The notes under the pieces were generated by a model. That model did no database searches. It had not been told where the DNA came from and saw only the letters and a list, made by a program, of their open reading frames with translations. From positions 1-20,686 of the forward strand of contig JBPCPI010000167.1 of NCBI GenBank assembly GCA_050999295.1: DNA of 20,686 bases, written 5' to 3'. Shown piece by piece: positions 7,792-15,308 of the stretch. A program made the position numbers and the translations under genes. Position 1 is the first letter of the stretch. Each line of letters opens with the position of its first letter. The stretch comes from JACCQS01 sp050999295 (GTDB taxonomy: Bacteria > Actinomycetota > Actinomycetes > Mycobacteriales > Geodermatophilaceae).

Positions 7792-8591
7792 TCAGTCCAC
7801 TTTCTCCAGTGAGCTGAGATCACGTTCGGCATAGAGCCGGTGCTCCCATTCCTCGTTGAGGACGATGCGGAGACATTCCCTGATGGGGAAGTTCTCCATC
7901 TGGGGCCAGCCGGATTCGGTGCGAGTCACCTCGGCGGCGAGTTGCTCGTCGGTGAGTGATTCCATGACGTGGCGGACCATCGCCTGGCGTTCGCGTCGGA
8001 CCGTAAGCACCTCGTCGAGCGAGGGTCGTGCCTCGCGGTCCCACGGGAAACCGTCCCACCTAGGCGCCTCGTCCCACGGCAGGTCCAACTGGTGCCACGG
8101 CAAGGCGTTGCCGAGGATCATCCTGCCCACCCAGGAAGCGCTGGCGAAGTTGAGGTGCCGCAGGGTCTGGATGAAGGACCACTCGTCGTCGACGCTGCGG
8201 TGCAGCTCCGCCTCGGGGAACGTCCTCGCGCGCGCGACAGTGCCCTCCCACAGCCGCTCCAGGATTTCCCACGCCGCACGAAACCCGTCGCTGTCGTCGG
8301 GGCGCATCCTCGCCCGCTCGGGCATGCGACGGTTCAGTTCGGCATCGACAAGCGGTGCGATGTCGACGCCGTTCACGACGACGTTCTGCAGCTCGCCGTA
8401 GATGTCGACGTCGACCAGCTCGACGCCGCGCATGCGGCTTCCCTTGAATAGGCGACGCGGACCTGCGCGCCGGTGAAGTCGACTCTGTGCATGCGGGCGT
8501 CGCTGAGGTCCACCTGGCTGAAGGTGGCGCCCCGGAGGCTCACCCGCTCGAATCGTGCTCCTGTGAGGTCCTGCTCGCGGAATTCGGTCAT
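7792..8591 (-). pseudogene. pentapeptide-repeat plus DinB-like four-helix protein, split by an apparent one-base deletion
   Basis: Two adjacent minus-strand frames make one protein. The first (ATG at 8591) gives pentapeptide-like repeats (LTGARFERVSLRGATFSQVD, then LSDARMHRVDFTGAQVRVAY). It then leaves the sensible frame near 8447 and would go on as low-complexity Ser/Thr residues. The second frame resumes exactly there with KGSRMRGVELVDVDIYGEL and runs through a DinB_2-like helical domain (DDEWSFIQTLRHLNFASASW, NEEWEHRLYAERDL) to TGA at 7792-7794. Adding one A to the AA at 8447-8448 of the plus strand restores an uninterrupted product of about 266 residues with Tyr-Phe-Lys at the joint. The function of such fusions is unknown; DinB folds often bind a metal or thiol cofactor. 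It may be a real pseudogene or a sequencing error. Confidence 0.82.
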
Positions 8592-8692
8592 GACATCACG
8601 CTACGACCAGTTCCGGACGATCTGCTTCCGGTGCATGCTCCTCCGACAGGGAGGTCAATTGTCATTTCAGCACTTGCCGCACAGCTAACCGC

Positions 8693-9895
8693 TCAGATCG
8701 GGCAGAAGACGAGCGTGCCGTTATGGCCCCCGAAGGCGAATGAGTTGGACACGGCAGGGGCTGGGTCCCACGGCCGTGGCTCGAGCACCACGTCGATGTC
8801 GAGTTCGGGGTCGAGGTTGGTGACGTGCATCGTGGGCGGAATTTCGCGGTGCCGGTAGGTCAGCGCCAGTGCTGCCGCCTCGACCGCGCCGGCCGCGCCG
8901 AGCGAATGCCCGGTGACACCTTTGATCGAGGTGACTGCCGGACGGCTGGCGGAAAAGACCTCCTTGACGGCAATGGCTTCGGCCGCATCGTTCAGTTGCG
9001 TCGACGTGCCATGGGCGTTGACGTGGGTTACCTCGTCGGCGCTGGTTCCGGCGTCCTCGAGCGCCGCCTTCATGCAGGCGATCGCGCCTGCCCCGATGGG
9101 CGAGGGCGCCGTGATGTGGTGCGCGTCGGCGGTCGAGGCGGTACCCGCGATCTCGGCATAGATCGTGGCCCCCCGGGCCATGGCTCCCTCGTGCTCCTCG
9201 AGCACCAGAACGGCTGCGGCCTCGGCGGAGCAGAACCCGTCACGTGCGACATCGAAAGGACGGGAGATCCCGCTCGGCGAGAGCGCCTTCATGTTCAGGA
9301 ACCCGTTGTTCATGACCGGCGTCTGACAGGACTCACTGCCACCAGCAAGGACCACATCGGCTCTCCCCGAGGCGATCAGCCGGGCTCCGTGACCGACCGC
9401 GTGGGTTCCCGCCGCACAGGCGGTGGTGATCGTCTCGACCGGGCCGGTGAATCCGCTGCGGATCGAGACGTGAGCAGCGGCAGCGTTCAGCATCACCATC
9501 GGAACCACCAACGGCGACACGTACTTCGCGCCCTTGGTCATCAGGACCTCGGCGTTGCTTTCCCAGGCGTACGCCCCCCCGATGCCGGTGCCCAACATCA
9601 CACCGCAGCGATACCGATCATACGGGGAGTCCTCGTCGATCCCCGCATCCCGGCGAGCCATTGCCGCGGCCGCGATCGCGATCTGGGCGAACCGCTCGAT
9701 CCGACGAACTTCTACGTGTTTGAGTCCCCACTCGGCCGGATCGAAATCTGCGATCCGACGGTTGGTTACCGGCTCGGCCGGCTTTGACAGGCCAGCCCAG
9801 AACGCATCGGCCCCGACTCCGCAAGGCGCCAGAATGCCCACGCCGGTAATGACGACCCGCCGGCCATTCTGTGCCTCGATCACCGTATTCTCCAT
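8693..9895 (-). CDS. beta-ketoacyl-ACP synthase II-like condensing enzyme (FabF/KAS II family)
   Basis: Stand-alone decarboxylating ketosynthase (400 residues) that would extend an acyl chain using malonyl-ACP. The thiolase-fold Cys-His-His triad is complete: Cys160 in ETITTACAAGTHA, His295 in VNAHGTST and His330 in SIKGVTGHSLGAAGA, with Lys325 beside it. The stretch TASTADAHHITAP and the C-terminal SNSFAFGGHNGTLVF are standard KAS II features. One variation is GFCSAEAAAVLVLE where many FabF proteins have a Gly-Glu-Gly loop. ATG at 9895 is preceded only by a weak Shine-Dalgarno-like AGGCGA. No acyl carrier protein, ketoreductase or acyltransferase gene is adjacent. It could be the housekeeping FabF or a paralogue for specialised lipids; the window does not decide. 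Confidence 0.9.
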   Translation of the reverse strand: MENTVIEAQNGRRVVITGVGILAPCGVGADAFWAGLSKPAEPVTNRRIADFDPAEWGLKHVEVRRIERFAQIAIAAAAMARRDAGIDEDSPYDRYRCGVMLGTGIGGAYAWESNAEVLMTKGAKYVSPLVVPMVMLNAAAAHVSIRSGFTGPVETITTACAAGTHAVGHGARLIASGRADVVLAGGSESCQTPVMNNGFLNMKALSPSGISRPFDVARDGFCSAEAAAVLVLEEHEGAMARGATIYAEIAGTASTADAHHITAPSPIGAGAIACMKAALEDAGTSADEVTHVNAHGTSTQLNDAAEAIAVKEVFSASRPAVTSIKGVTGHSLGAAGAVEAAALALTYRHREIPPTMHVTNLDPELDIDVVLEPRPWDPAPAVSNSFAFGGHNGTLVFCPI

Positions 9896-10004
9896 GTTCG
9901 CCTGGCTGGGGCCAGCCGATCTCGGCAGACCCGTACATCGATCCTGTCACGGTGCAGCAGGGCCGGCTCCGGGTGTCGGTGCAGGACACCTACGCTACGA
10001 CGGC

Positions 10005-10394
10005 ATGGCGATCAGAGTGGGACTGACGGCATCGGGTTCCTTTACCGTCGGAGACGCGGACACCGCCGCCGCTCTGGGCAGTGGCGACGTACCCGTCCTG
10101 GCCACGCCACGCCTGATCGCCTGGTCGGAGGCGGTCACCGTACGGGCGCTCGGCGGCCACATCGCCGACGATGCCACGACGGTCGGCACCCGCGTGGTCC
10201 TCGACCACCTCGGCGCCACGGCGGTCGGAACCGACGTGACCATAGACGTCGTCCTGTCCGCGGTGGACGGACGGAACCTGGGCTTCGACGTGCATGCCTG
10301 GCAGGACGAGAACGTCACCGTCGGGCGCGGTTCGGTGTCCCGGGTCCTCGTCGATCGGGAGCGCTTCCTCGGTCGCTTACGCCGAGCCGGCTGA
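10005..10394 (+). CDS. hot-dog fold thioesterase, fluoroacetyl-CoA thioesterase (FlK)-like
   Basis: Small cytoplasmic protein (129 residues) of the FlK-like thioesterase group, which hydrolyses short acyl-CoA thioesters. The spacing of the FlK catalytic residues Thr-Glu-His is kept: Thr34 (VLATPRLIAW), Glu42 (SEAVTV) and His68 (VVLDHLGATAVG), with the VGT before the His strand. ATG at 10005 gives the usual family length; the frame is open further upstream, but that part lies over the FabF-like gene. No Shine-Dalgarno sequence is visible before the ATG; a TANNNT-type TACGCT ends 8 bases upstream, so a leaderless transcript is possible. It is divergent from the FabF-like gene with a 109-bp gap. 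Most FlK-like proteins in non-fluorometabolite producers act on unknown acyl-CoAs, so fluoroacetate resistance should not be assumed. Confidence 0.85.
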   Translation: MAIRVGLTASGSFTVGDADTAAALGSGDVPVLATPRLIAWSEAVTVRALGGHIADDATTVGTRVVLDHLGATAVGTDVTIDVVLSAVDGRNLGFDVHAWQDENVTVGRGSVSRVLVDRERFLGRLRRAG

Positions 10395-10425
10395 CCCGGG
10401 ATCGGTAGGCTTGCCAGGTTCCTCA

Positions 10426-10498
10426 GCGCCCGTAGCTCAGTGGATAGAGCAGGTGCCTTCTAAGCACTTGGTCGAGGGTTCGACCCCCTCCGGGCGCG
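10426..10498 (+). tRNA. tRNA-Arg, anticodon UCU
   Basis: A full 73-base cloverleaf can be folded by hand. The acceptor arms are GCGCCCG (10426-10432) and CGGGCGC (10491-10497), with discriminator G. The D stem is GCTC/GAGC. The anticodon stem is GGTGC/GCACT with one G-T pair, and its loop is CTTCTAA, giving anticodon TCT for AGA. The T stem is GAGGG/CCCTC with loop TTCGACC. CCA is not encoded. It lies between the thioesterase gene and the converging kelch-type gene. No integrase or direct repeat marking an integration site is visible beside it. Confidence 0.97.
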
Positions 10499-10513
10499 CT
10501 CTGGCGCTGACGA

Positions 10514-11671
10514 TCAGGACGCGTCAAGGAGGTAGGCGGCCCGAAGTAGGTCGATCCGCTCGTCATAGCCACCGACCACCAGCAGGAAGCCGTTCCGGAG
10601 CAGCGTGGCGGTGGCGAAGGACGACCGCCGGCCGCTCGGCCCGGCCAATGGCGCGATCCCGCCAGTGAGCGGGTCGTAGGACTCCCCCGTCCGGCCACCA
10701 CCGGCGATCGCGACTCGGCCGTCGGGCAGTACGGCGACCGCGTCGCTGAACTTGTAGCGGCCCTCGCCGAGCCTCCCCTCGTCGCGAAAAGCGACCCCGT
10801 CGTATCGCTCGACCCCAGTCAGCAGCAACTCGTCGTCGCTGGTGCCCCCGACGATCAGGACGGATCCGTCCGCCAGCGCGACAGCGGCGTGTTTGAACCT
10901 GGCTTGGCTCAACGCCGGACCCGCCGTCCAGACACCGGTCTGAGGTTGATAGATCTCGGATGAGTCCACTCCCAGCCCAGGCGTGCTCTCGCCGCCCGCG
11001 ACCAGCACGGATCCGTCGTCCAGCGTGGTAGCGGTGGCCGCGGCGCGCGGAATCGACATCGCGCCAGTCGTACGGAAGGAACGGCTGGTCGGATCCCAGA
11101 TCTCGGCGGAGTCGGTCAGAGTGCGGCGACCCACCGAACCACCGGTAACCAGAACACTTCCGTCGTTCAGCAATGCCGCCATGTGCCCGCCCCGCGCCAC
11201 GGACAACTGCCCACCTGGGACGAAGCTGCCCGATGCTGCGTCGTACAGCTCGGCGGCGGCCAGTGGCGGCTCGCCCTCGCCGCTGTACCCGCCGATCAGG
11301 AGCACGTCACCGCCGGGCAGGGAGGTGGCGGTGTGCCCGGCTCGGGGAACGGACATGTCGGGTCCCTCGAGGAACCGCTGTGTGACCGGGTCGTAGATCT
11401 CCGTGCTGGCGGTGCCCTCGCTACAGCCGTCCACGACGCAGCCGCCGGTGATCAGGACTCGGCCGTCCGGCAGCAGGCTGGCGGCGTGCGCGGCCCGGTC
11501 CACGATCGGATCCAGCGCGGTGAAGCCATCCGTGGACCGGGCCGGAGCGCCGGTCGACGGCACCGAGGCCGGGCGGTCACTGCCCTGACCTGTCGTCGGG
11601 TCGGAGCCGGTGCAGGCCACCAGGGCCGCGACCAGCATCAGCGCCGGGATGAGGCGTCGGACCTCGGTCAT
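10514..11671 (-). CDS. secreted lipoprotein with seven kelch-like beta-propeller repeats
   Basis: Predicted lipoprotein of 385 residues. The N-terminus has two arginines, a hydrophobic stretch and a lipobox LVAC, with Cys20 as the lipidated residue, followed by a Ser/Thr/Pro-rich linker to about residue 50. Seven repeats of about 50 residues then share an ending of the form D-G-x-V-L-hydrophobic-x-G-G: near residues 62-77, 113-128, 163-178, 212-227, 261-276, 310-325 and 353-368. That is the number needed for one closed seven-bladed kelch/galactose-oxidase-like propeller. Cys78 and Cys83 in the first blade could form a disulfide. ATG at 11671 shares its A with the TGA of the upstream flavoprotein gene (TGATG), so the two are co-translated. 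Ligand and function are unknown; no copper-oxidase residues are evident. Confidence 0.85.
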   Translation of the reverse strand: MTEVRRLIPALMLVAALVACTGSDPTTGQGSDRPASVPSTGAPARSTDGFTALDPIVDRAAHAASLLPDGRVLITGGCVVDGCSEGTASTEIYDPVTQRFLEGPDMSVPRAGHTATSLPGGDVLLIGGYSGEGEPPLAAAELYDAASGSFVPGGQLSVARGGHMAALLNDGSVLVTGGSVGRRTLTDSAEIWDPTSRSFRTTGAMSIPRAAATATTLDDGSVLVAGGESTPGLGVDSSEIYQPQTGVWTAGPALSQARFKHAAVALADGSVLIVGGTSDDELLLTGVERYDGVAFRDEGRLGEGRYKFSDAVAVLPDGRVAIAGGGRTGESYDPLTGGIAPLAGPSGRRSSFATATLLRNGFLLVVGGYDERIDLLRAAYLLDAS

Positions 11672-13095
11672 CAGAGGCCGTAGGTCTCCAGCAGCCGGAG
11701 CCAGACCTCGCTGATGGTCGGGTAGGACGGCACGGCGTGCCACAGCCGGTCGATCGTGACCTCGCCGACGATGGCCACAGTGGCCGAGTGCAGCAGCTCC
11801 TGCACTCCCGGCCCGACGAACGTGGCCCCGATCAGGATTCGGGTGTCCTCGTCCACGACGATCTTCGCCGTACCCGAGTAGTCGTCGGCGTACAACGATG
11901 CGCCCGCGACGTTGCCGATTTCGTAGCTGACCGCGCGGACGTTGCGACCCTGCTGCCGAGCCTCTTCCTCGGTACGGCCCACCGAGGCCACGGTTGGATT
12001 GCTGAAGACCACGCTGGGCGTGGCGCCGTGATCGGCCGTGGCCGACGTCAGCTGCCAGGCGCCGCCGTCGACCGCCTCACCCCGAGCACGAGCGGCGATG
12101 GCCGAGCCGCACGCCCTGGCCTGGTACTTGCCCATATGGGTGAGCAGGCGACGGCCGTTGACGTCTCCCGTGGCATAGAGCCAGCCACCGTCCACACCGG
12201 TTACCCGGCACGTGTCATCGACTTCGAGGGAGTCCCCGGGGTTCAGGCCGATGGTCTCCAGGCCGAGATCGGAGGTGCCGGCCGTCCGGCCGGTCGCCAC
12301 GAGCACCTCGTCGCCATCGACGGTTTCGTTGCCAAACTGCACCGTCACGGCGTCACCGTCGCGGGTGACCCGGTCAACCTCGACCTCGGTACGGAGGTCC
12401 ACCCCCAGGTCGCGGAGCCCAGCTGCGACGAGTTCACCGGCGAAGGGCTCCAGCGTGGCTAGCAGGCGCGGACCGCGCGCCAGCATGACGACCTCCGAAC
12501 CCAGCCCGCGCCAGGCGGTCGCCATTTCCACCGCAACGACGCCCCCGCCGATCACGACCAGTCGCCGTGGCGGCGCCTTCGCCGAGGTGGCCTCGCGGCT
12601 GGTCCACGGGCGGGCCTGCGCGAGCCCCTCGATTGGCGGAAGCATCGCGTGGGAGCCGGTGGAGGCGACCACGGCGTGCCGAGCGGTCAGCGTGATCGCA
12701 GTGCCGTCCTTGCCTGCGACCTCGACCCGCTTGGGTCCAGCCAGTCGCCCGGTGCCGCGGAACAGGTCGATACCTGCACCGGCGACCCACGCGGCCTGGC
12801 CCTCGTCGGACCAGTTCGAGGTGAATCCGCTGCGGCGTTCCAGCGTCTTGTCCACGTCCTGCTCGCCGGCGACGGCTTCGGCAGCGCCGGGCACCGCTTG
12901 CGCCTCGGCAAGGATCTCGGTTGCTCGAAGGAGCGCCTTGCTCGGCATGCAGGCCCAGTAGGAGCACTCGCCACCGATCAGGTCCGATTCCACGAGCGCA
13001 ACGGTGCGGCCGGCCTTGACCACCCGATCAGCGGCGTTCTCGCCGACCGCGCCAGCCCCGATGACAATGACGTCGTACTCGTGCGTTTCCGGCAT
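11671..13095 (-). CDS. FAD/NAD(P)-dependent pyridine nucleotide-disulfide oxidoreductase
   Basis: Cytoplasmic flavoprotein (474 residues) of the dihydrolipoamide dehydrogenase/mercuric reductase superfamily. The FAD-binding GAGAVG motif is at residues 13-18, and the redox-active disulfide is Cys44-x4-Cys49 in GGECSYWACMPSK. A second nucleotide-binding motif VIGGGVVAVEMA follows for NAD(P)H, then the FAD motif ending LYATGDVNG and a dimerisation domain. The C-terminal catalytic region reads HAVPSYPTISE, with extra residues compared with the usual His-Pro-Thr-x-x-Glu, so it is not a standard lipoamide dehydrogenase. ATG at 13095 follows a good Shine-Dalgarno sequence (GAGGGAG, 13098-13104). No 2-oxoacid dehydrogenase genes are nearby. 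The electron acceptor is unknown: a quinone, a thiol compound or a small disulfide are possibilities. Confidence 0.9.
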   Translation of the reverse strand: MPETHEYDVIVIGAGAVGENAADRVVKAGRTVALVESDLIGGECSYWACMPSKALLRATEILAEAQAVPGAAEAVAGEQDVDKTLERRSGFTSNWSDEGQAAWVAGAGIDLFRGTGRLAGPKRVEVAGKDGTAITLTARHAVVASTGSHAMLPPIEGLAQARPWTSREATSAKAPPRRLVVIGGGVVAVEMATAWRGLGSEVVMLARGPRLLATLEPFAGELVAAGLRDLGVDLRTEVEVDRVTRDGDAVTVQFGNETVDGDEVLVATGRTAGTSDLGLETIGLNPGDSLEVDDTCRVTGVDGGWLYATGDVNGRRLLTHMGKYQARACGSAIAARARGEAVDGGAWQLTSATADHGATPSVVFSNPTVASVGRTEEEARQQGRNVRAVSYEIGNVAGASLYADDYSGTAKIVVDEDTRILIGATFVGPGVQELLHSATVAIVGEVTIDRLWHAVPSYPTISEVWLRLLETYGL

Positions 13096-13133
13096 TACGC
13101 TCCCTCATCGGCGGCACCGTGATCTGTGGTGAT

Positions 13134-13154
13134 CCTGCACTGGAATCATGCAGG
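13134..13154. promoter_or_regulatory. inverted repeat in divergent promoter region, possible operator
   Basis: Arms CCTGCA (13134-13139) and TGCAGG (13149-13154) are perfectly complementary and separated by 9 bases. It lies between the divergent flavoprotein and flavin-reductase-like genes, a place for a shared regulator site. Only 6-base arms make a chance occurrence possible. Confidence 0.25.
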
Positions 13155-13212
13155 GAACATTCACCTCGCTGCGCACCACCACGGCAACCGCGGATTGGGG
13201 CTGGTCAGCGAA

Positions 13213-13698
13213 ATGTCACCCGCGGAGTACGCCGAGGCGCTCGGCAGTTTCGCGAGCGGCGTCACCTTGCTCACCCTGCGCGAGGACCTCGACGACATCG
13301 GTACGACGGTGACGGCGTTCATGGCGGTATCCGCCGATCCCCCGCTGGTCGCCGTCGGACTGACCGCGGACTCGTACGTCTTCGAGGCGATCGACATAGC
13401 CGGGACCTGTGCCATCACGATGCTGGCCGTGAACCAATCGGTGTTGGCGAGCCGGTTCGCGGCTGCTGGTAGGCCGAGTGCCCGATTGCTTCTGGACGAC
13501 GTGCCCCACGAACGGGCGACGAACAGCAACGCGCTCGTCGTAACAGGCGGCCTGGCGGCGCTGGACTGCCGCGTCGAATCGACGGTCCTGGCGGGCGATC
13601 ACGTCCTGGTGGTGTTGCGCATCCTCGAGGTCGTCTACGTGGCCGAGAGCCGGCAACCGCTGATCCGCCACCGTAGCCGGTACCGCCGCGAACTCTGA
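13213..13698 (+). CDS. flavin reductase-like FMN-binding domain protein
   Basis: Single-domain protein (161 residues) of the flavin reductase/HpaC-like split-barrel family, which uses NAD(P)H to reduce free FMN or FAD, often for a partner monooxygenase. Typical features are SFASGVTLLT near the N-terminus, the FMN-phosphate region GTTVTAFMAVSADPPLV, a middle segment GTCAITMLAVNQ, and GDHVLVVLRILEV near the C-terminus. ATG at 13213 is chosen because the family homology starts there. The frame is open up to GTG 13126, which would add 29 His-rich residues unlike the family. There is no strong Shine-Dalgarno sequence at 13213. No monooxygenase gene is adjacent, so the flavin user is unknown. The gene converges with the HAD hydrolase with only 14 bases between stops. 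Confidence 0.82.
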   Translation: MSPAEYAEALGSFASGVTLLTLREDLDDIGTTVTAFMAVSADPPLVAVGLTADSYVFEAIDIAGTCAITMLAVNQSVLASRFAAAGRPSARLLLDDVPHERATNSNALVVTGGLAALDCRVESTVLAGDHVLVVLRILEVVYVAESRQPLIRHRSRYRREL

Positions 13699-13712
13699 AG
13701 CGCGGCTTAGAC

Positions 13713-14411
13713 TTAGAGCGTGTCCAACAGCTCCGGAAGATCACCGACGCCGCTCAGTAGATGGGTGTGCCGATGGGGGGCCAACTGGGCGAATGACAGC
13801 GCACCGCTGGCCACGCCGACTACCGCCTTCACACCGGCATTTGTCCCCGCCCGCAGGTCGGCCACCGTGTCACCTGCCACGACCACCTGATCCACCGAGT
13901 CGACGCCGGTCCGCTCCATGGCCCGGAAGATGAGGTACGGTGCCGGCCGTCCAGCGGCCACCTCGTCCCCACAGACCAGCGCATCGACGGTTCCCGTGCC
14001 ACGGCCCACGGTCCAGCCGAGTGAGTCGAGCAAGGCAGTGGCGATGTCCTGGGAGAAGCCGGTCGTCAACGCGATCAGAACGCCTCGTTCTCGGAGGGCA
14101 TCGAAGGCTTCCAGGACGCCGTCGATCGGGGCGGGCGGCCTCTCGCGGTAGGCCCGAGTCAGTTGTTCACGAAAGCGATCGAACATCCGGTCCACAGCAG
14201 CATCGTCTGGACTCGAGCCGCTGACGATCTCGGACAGAGCACGGATGGCAGCCCTTTTCTCGGTTCCCATCCACGTCCGCAGATCCTCGGGGCTGATCGA
14301 TCCCTCGGCGTTGATCGGGTCCTGGACGACGGCGTCGTTCAGCGCCACATACACAGCGCCGCGTTCGTTGATCGTCGTGCCCGCCATGTCCAGAGCGGCG
14401 AGGGAAATCAT
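13713..14411 (-). CDS. phosphonatase-like HAD hydrolase (PhnX-related)
   Basis: HAD-superfamily enzyme (232 residues) predicted to cleave the C-P bond of a phosphono-aldehyde. Motif I is ALDMAGTTI, nucleophile Asp8; the DxAGT form, instead of DxDxT, is the mark of phosphonatases. The cap lysine expected to form the Schiff base is Lys52 in TWMGTEKRAA, with Met48 also kept. An Arg (AGRPAP, about 155) takes the place of the usual motif III lysine, as in PhnX, and motif IV is AGDTVADL. The His that follows the cap lysine by three residues in PhnX (His56 in Bacillus cereus) is Ala55 here. ATG 14411 has a strong GGAGGAG Shine-Dalgarno and overlaps the GntR stop (ATGA). It resembles the PhnX-like clade linked to aminophosphonate oxidase genes (TIGR03351); substrate is inferred. 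Confidence 0.87.
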   Translation of the reverse strand: MISLAALDMAGTTINERGAVYVALNDAVVQDPINAEGSISPEDLRTWMGTEKRAAIRALSEIVSGSSPDDAAVDRMFDRFREQLTRAYRERPPAPIDGVLEAFDALRERGVLIALTTGFSQDIATALLDSLGWTVGRGTGTVDALVCGDEVAAGRPAPYLIFRAMERTGVDSVDQVVVAGDTVADLRAGTNAGVKAVVGVASGALSFAQLAPHRHTHLLSGVGDLPELLDTL

Positions 14412-15214
14412 GCGCTCCTCCGCCGATCCGATGCAGCGTCGGAGCCGCAGAGCGATTGGACCGCAACGGGATCGCGCTGCCAGCGTTGTACGGGAGCCAG
14501 GGTGCCAGCGCTTGAGTTCTCGACGGTGAAGGTGACCACATCGGGGCAATAGCGGTCGTCGCTGAACTCCATCGGCTCCCCGGATCGGGACGTAGTACGC
14601 CTGCGCTCACGAAGCAGCGGGGAGCCTGCCGGAATGCACAGAAGCTCAGCATCCTGCGCGGAGGCAGCGACTGCATCGAAAGTGTGCCGGGCCATCGTGA
14701 GGTCCACGCCGCTGTCAGTGAGATGAGCGAAGATCGACCCGGAGTCGGGGTCGAAGTCGAACAGCAGCCGCCCGACCGGCTCGATGAAGCTCGTCCGCTC
14801 GATCATGACGGGTCGATCGTCGAGCAGGCGGACCCGCAAAACGTCGATCACCGGCTCCCCTTCGTCGAGGCCGAGCGCGTCGGCGGCAGGTCGACTGGCC
14901 CCTCGGCGGGCGATCTCGATAGTGCGCTGACCCGGGTTCCGACCTGTGCGCTCGGCCCAACTAGTGAACGACAGCAGGGTCTCCAGCGGTTGGGCCAAGA
15001 CGTCGGTGCGGACCACAGGCGGCGCACCCCGGCCGCCGCCGATCAGCCCCTCTGCCCGCAGTTCGCCGACCGCCTGACGCGCGGTCCCGCGGGCGACCCC
15101 GAACTCCTCGCACAGCGCGGCTTCGGACGGGAGAGCCGCTCCGACTGGGATCTCCCGCGTGACGATCCGTCGTCTCAGCTCGTCGGCCAATTGCTGATAG
15201 CGCGTACGGGTCAC
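14408..15214 (-). CDS. GntR family transcriptional regulator, HutC/UTRA type
   Basis: DNA-binding regulator of 268 residues. A winged helix-turn-helix occupies about residues 4-67, with the GntR hallmark PSEAALCEEFGVARGTARQA. A UTRA effector-binding domain follows from about residue 85 to 235, including DVLRVRLLDDRPVMIERTSF and SPLLRERRRT. The start is GTG at 15214, with no Shine-Dalgarno sequence. A -10-like TATAGT ends 7 bases before the GTG, so the mRNA is probably leaderless. It is co-transcribed with the phosphonatase-like HAD gene (ATGA overlap) and divergent from the oxidase-transporter genes. It therefore most likely represses both units through the sites in 15220-15318, with a phosphonate or its breakdown product as effector (inference). 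PhnF- and PhnR-like regulators have the same architecture. Confidence 0.9.
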   Translation of the reverse strand: MTRTRYQQLADELRRRIVTREIPVGAALPSEAALCEEFGVARGTARQAVGELRAEGLIGGGRGAPPVVRTDVLAQPLETLLSFTSWAERTGRNPGQRTIEIARRGASRPAADALGLDEGEPVIDVLRVRLLDDRPVMIERTSFIEPVGRLLFDFDPDSGSIFAHLTDSGVDLTMARHTFDAVAASAQDAELLCIPAGSPLLRERRRTTSRSGEPMEFSDDRYCPDVVTFTVENSSAGTLAPVQRWQRDPVAVQSLCGSDAASDRRRSA

Positions 15215-15219
15215 GAACC

Positions 15220-15229
15220 TGACTATACA
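15220..15229 (-). promoter_or_regulatory. regulator promoter -10 overlapped by degenerate HutC-type operator
   Basis: On the minus strand the site reads TGTATAGTCA, matching 8 of 10 bases of the perfect palindrome at 15309-15318. Inside it, TATAGT (15227 down to 15222) is one mismatch from the -10 consensus and is followed by 7 bases and then the GTG of the GntR gene. No clear -35 is seen. The overlap of operator and -10 would allow direct autorepression; this is inferred. Confidence 0.5.
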
Positions 15230-15308
15230 AGCCGAGGCTAACGGCGACAGTCATTCAGTTGGACGGTGCCTGAACGACTGTGAATGGGCCGTGAACGGCA
15301 TTCCAACT

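Noticed and set aside
7644..7832. Small minus-strand frame in the convergent gap after the aldolase gene
   Set aside because: No Shine-Dalgarno sequence, no recognisable domain, and it overlaps the end of the DinB-type gene and the inverted repeat.
8640..8654. Short CCTCC/GGAGG hairpin between the ketosynthase and the pentapeptide-DinB gene
   Set aside because: Five-base stem without a T-run; on the minus strand the GGAGGAG part is not at a useful distance from the next start. Too weak to call a terminator.
9534..10004. Upstream in-frame extension of the thioesterase gene
   Set aside because: It runs over the opposite-strand ketosynthase and the divergent promoter gap; family length and the motif layout fit the ATG at 10005.
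10426..10513. tRNA-Arg as an integration site for a mobile element
   Set aside because: No integrase, no repeated tRNA 3' end and no change of gene style was seen on either side.
13126..13212. Earlier GTG start for the flavin-reductase-like protein
   Set aside because: It would add a His-rich segment unlike the family and cover the inverted repeat; homology begins at about the ATG at 13213.
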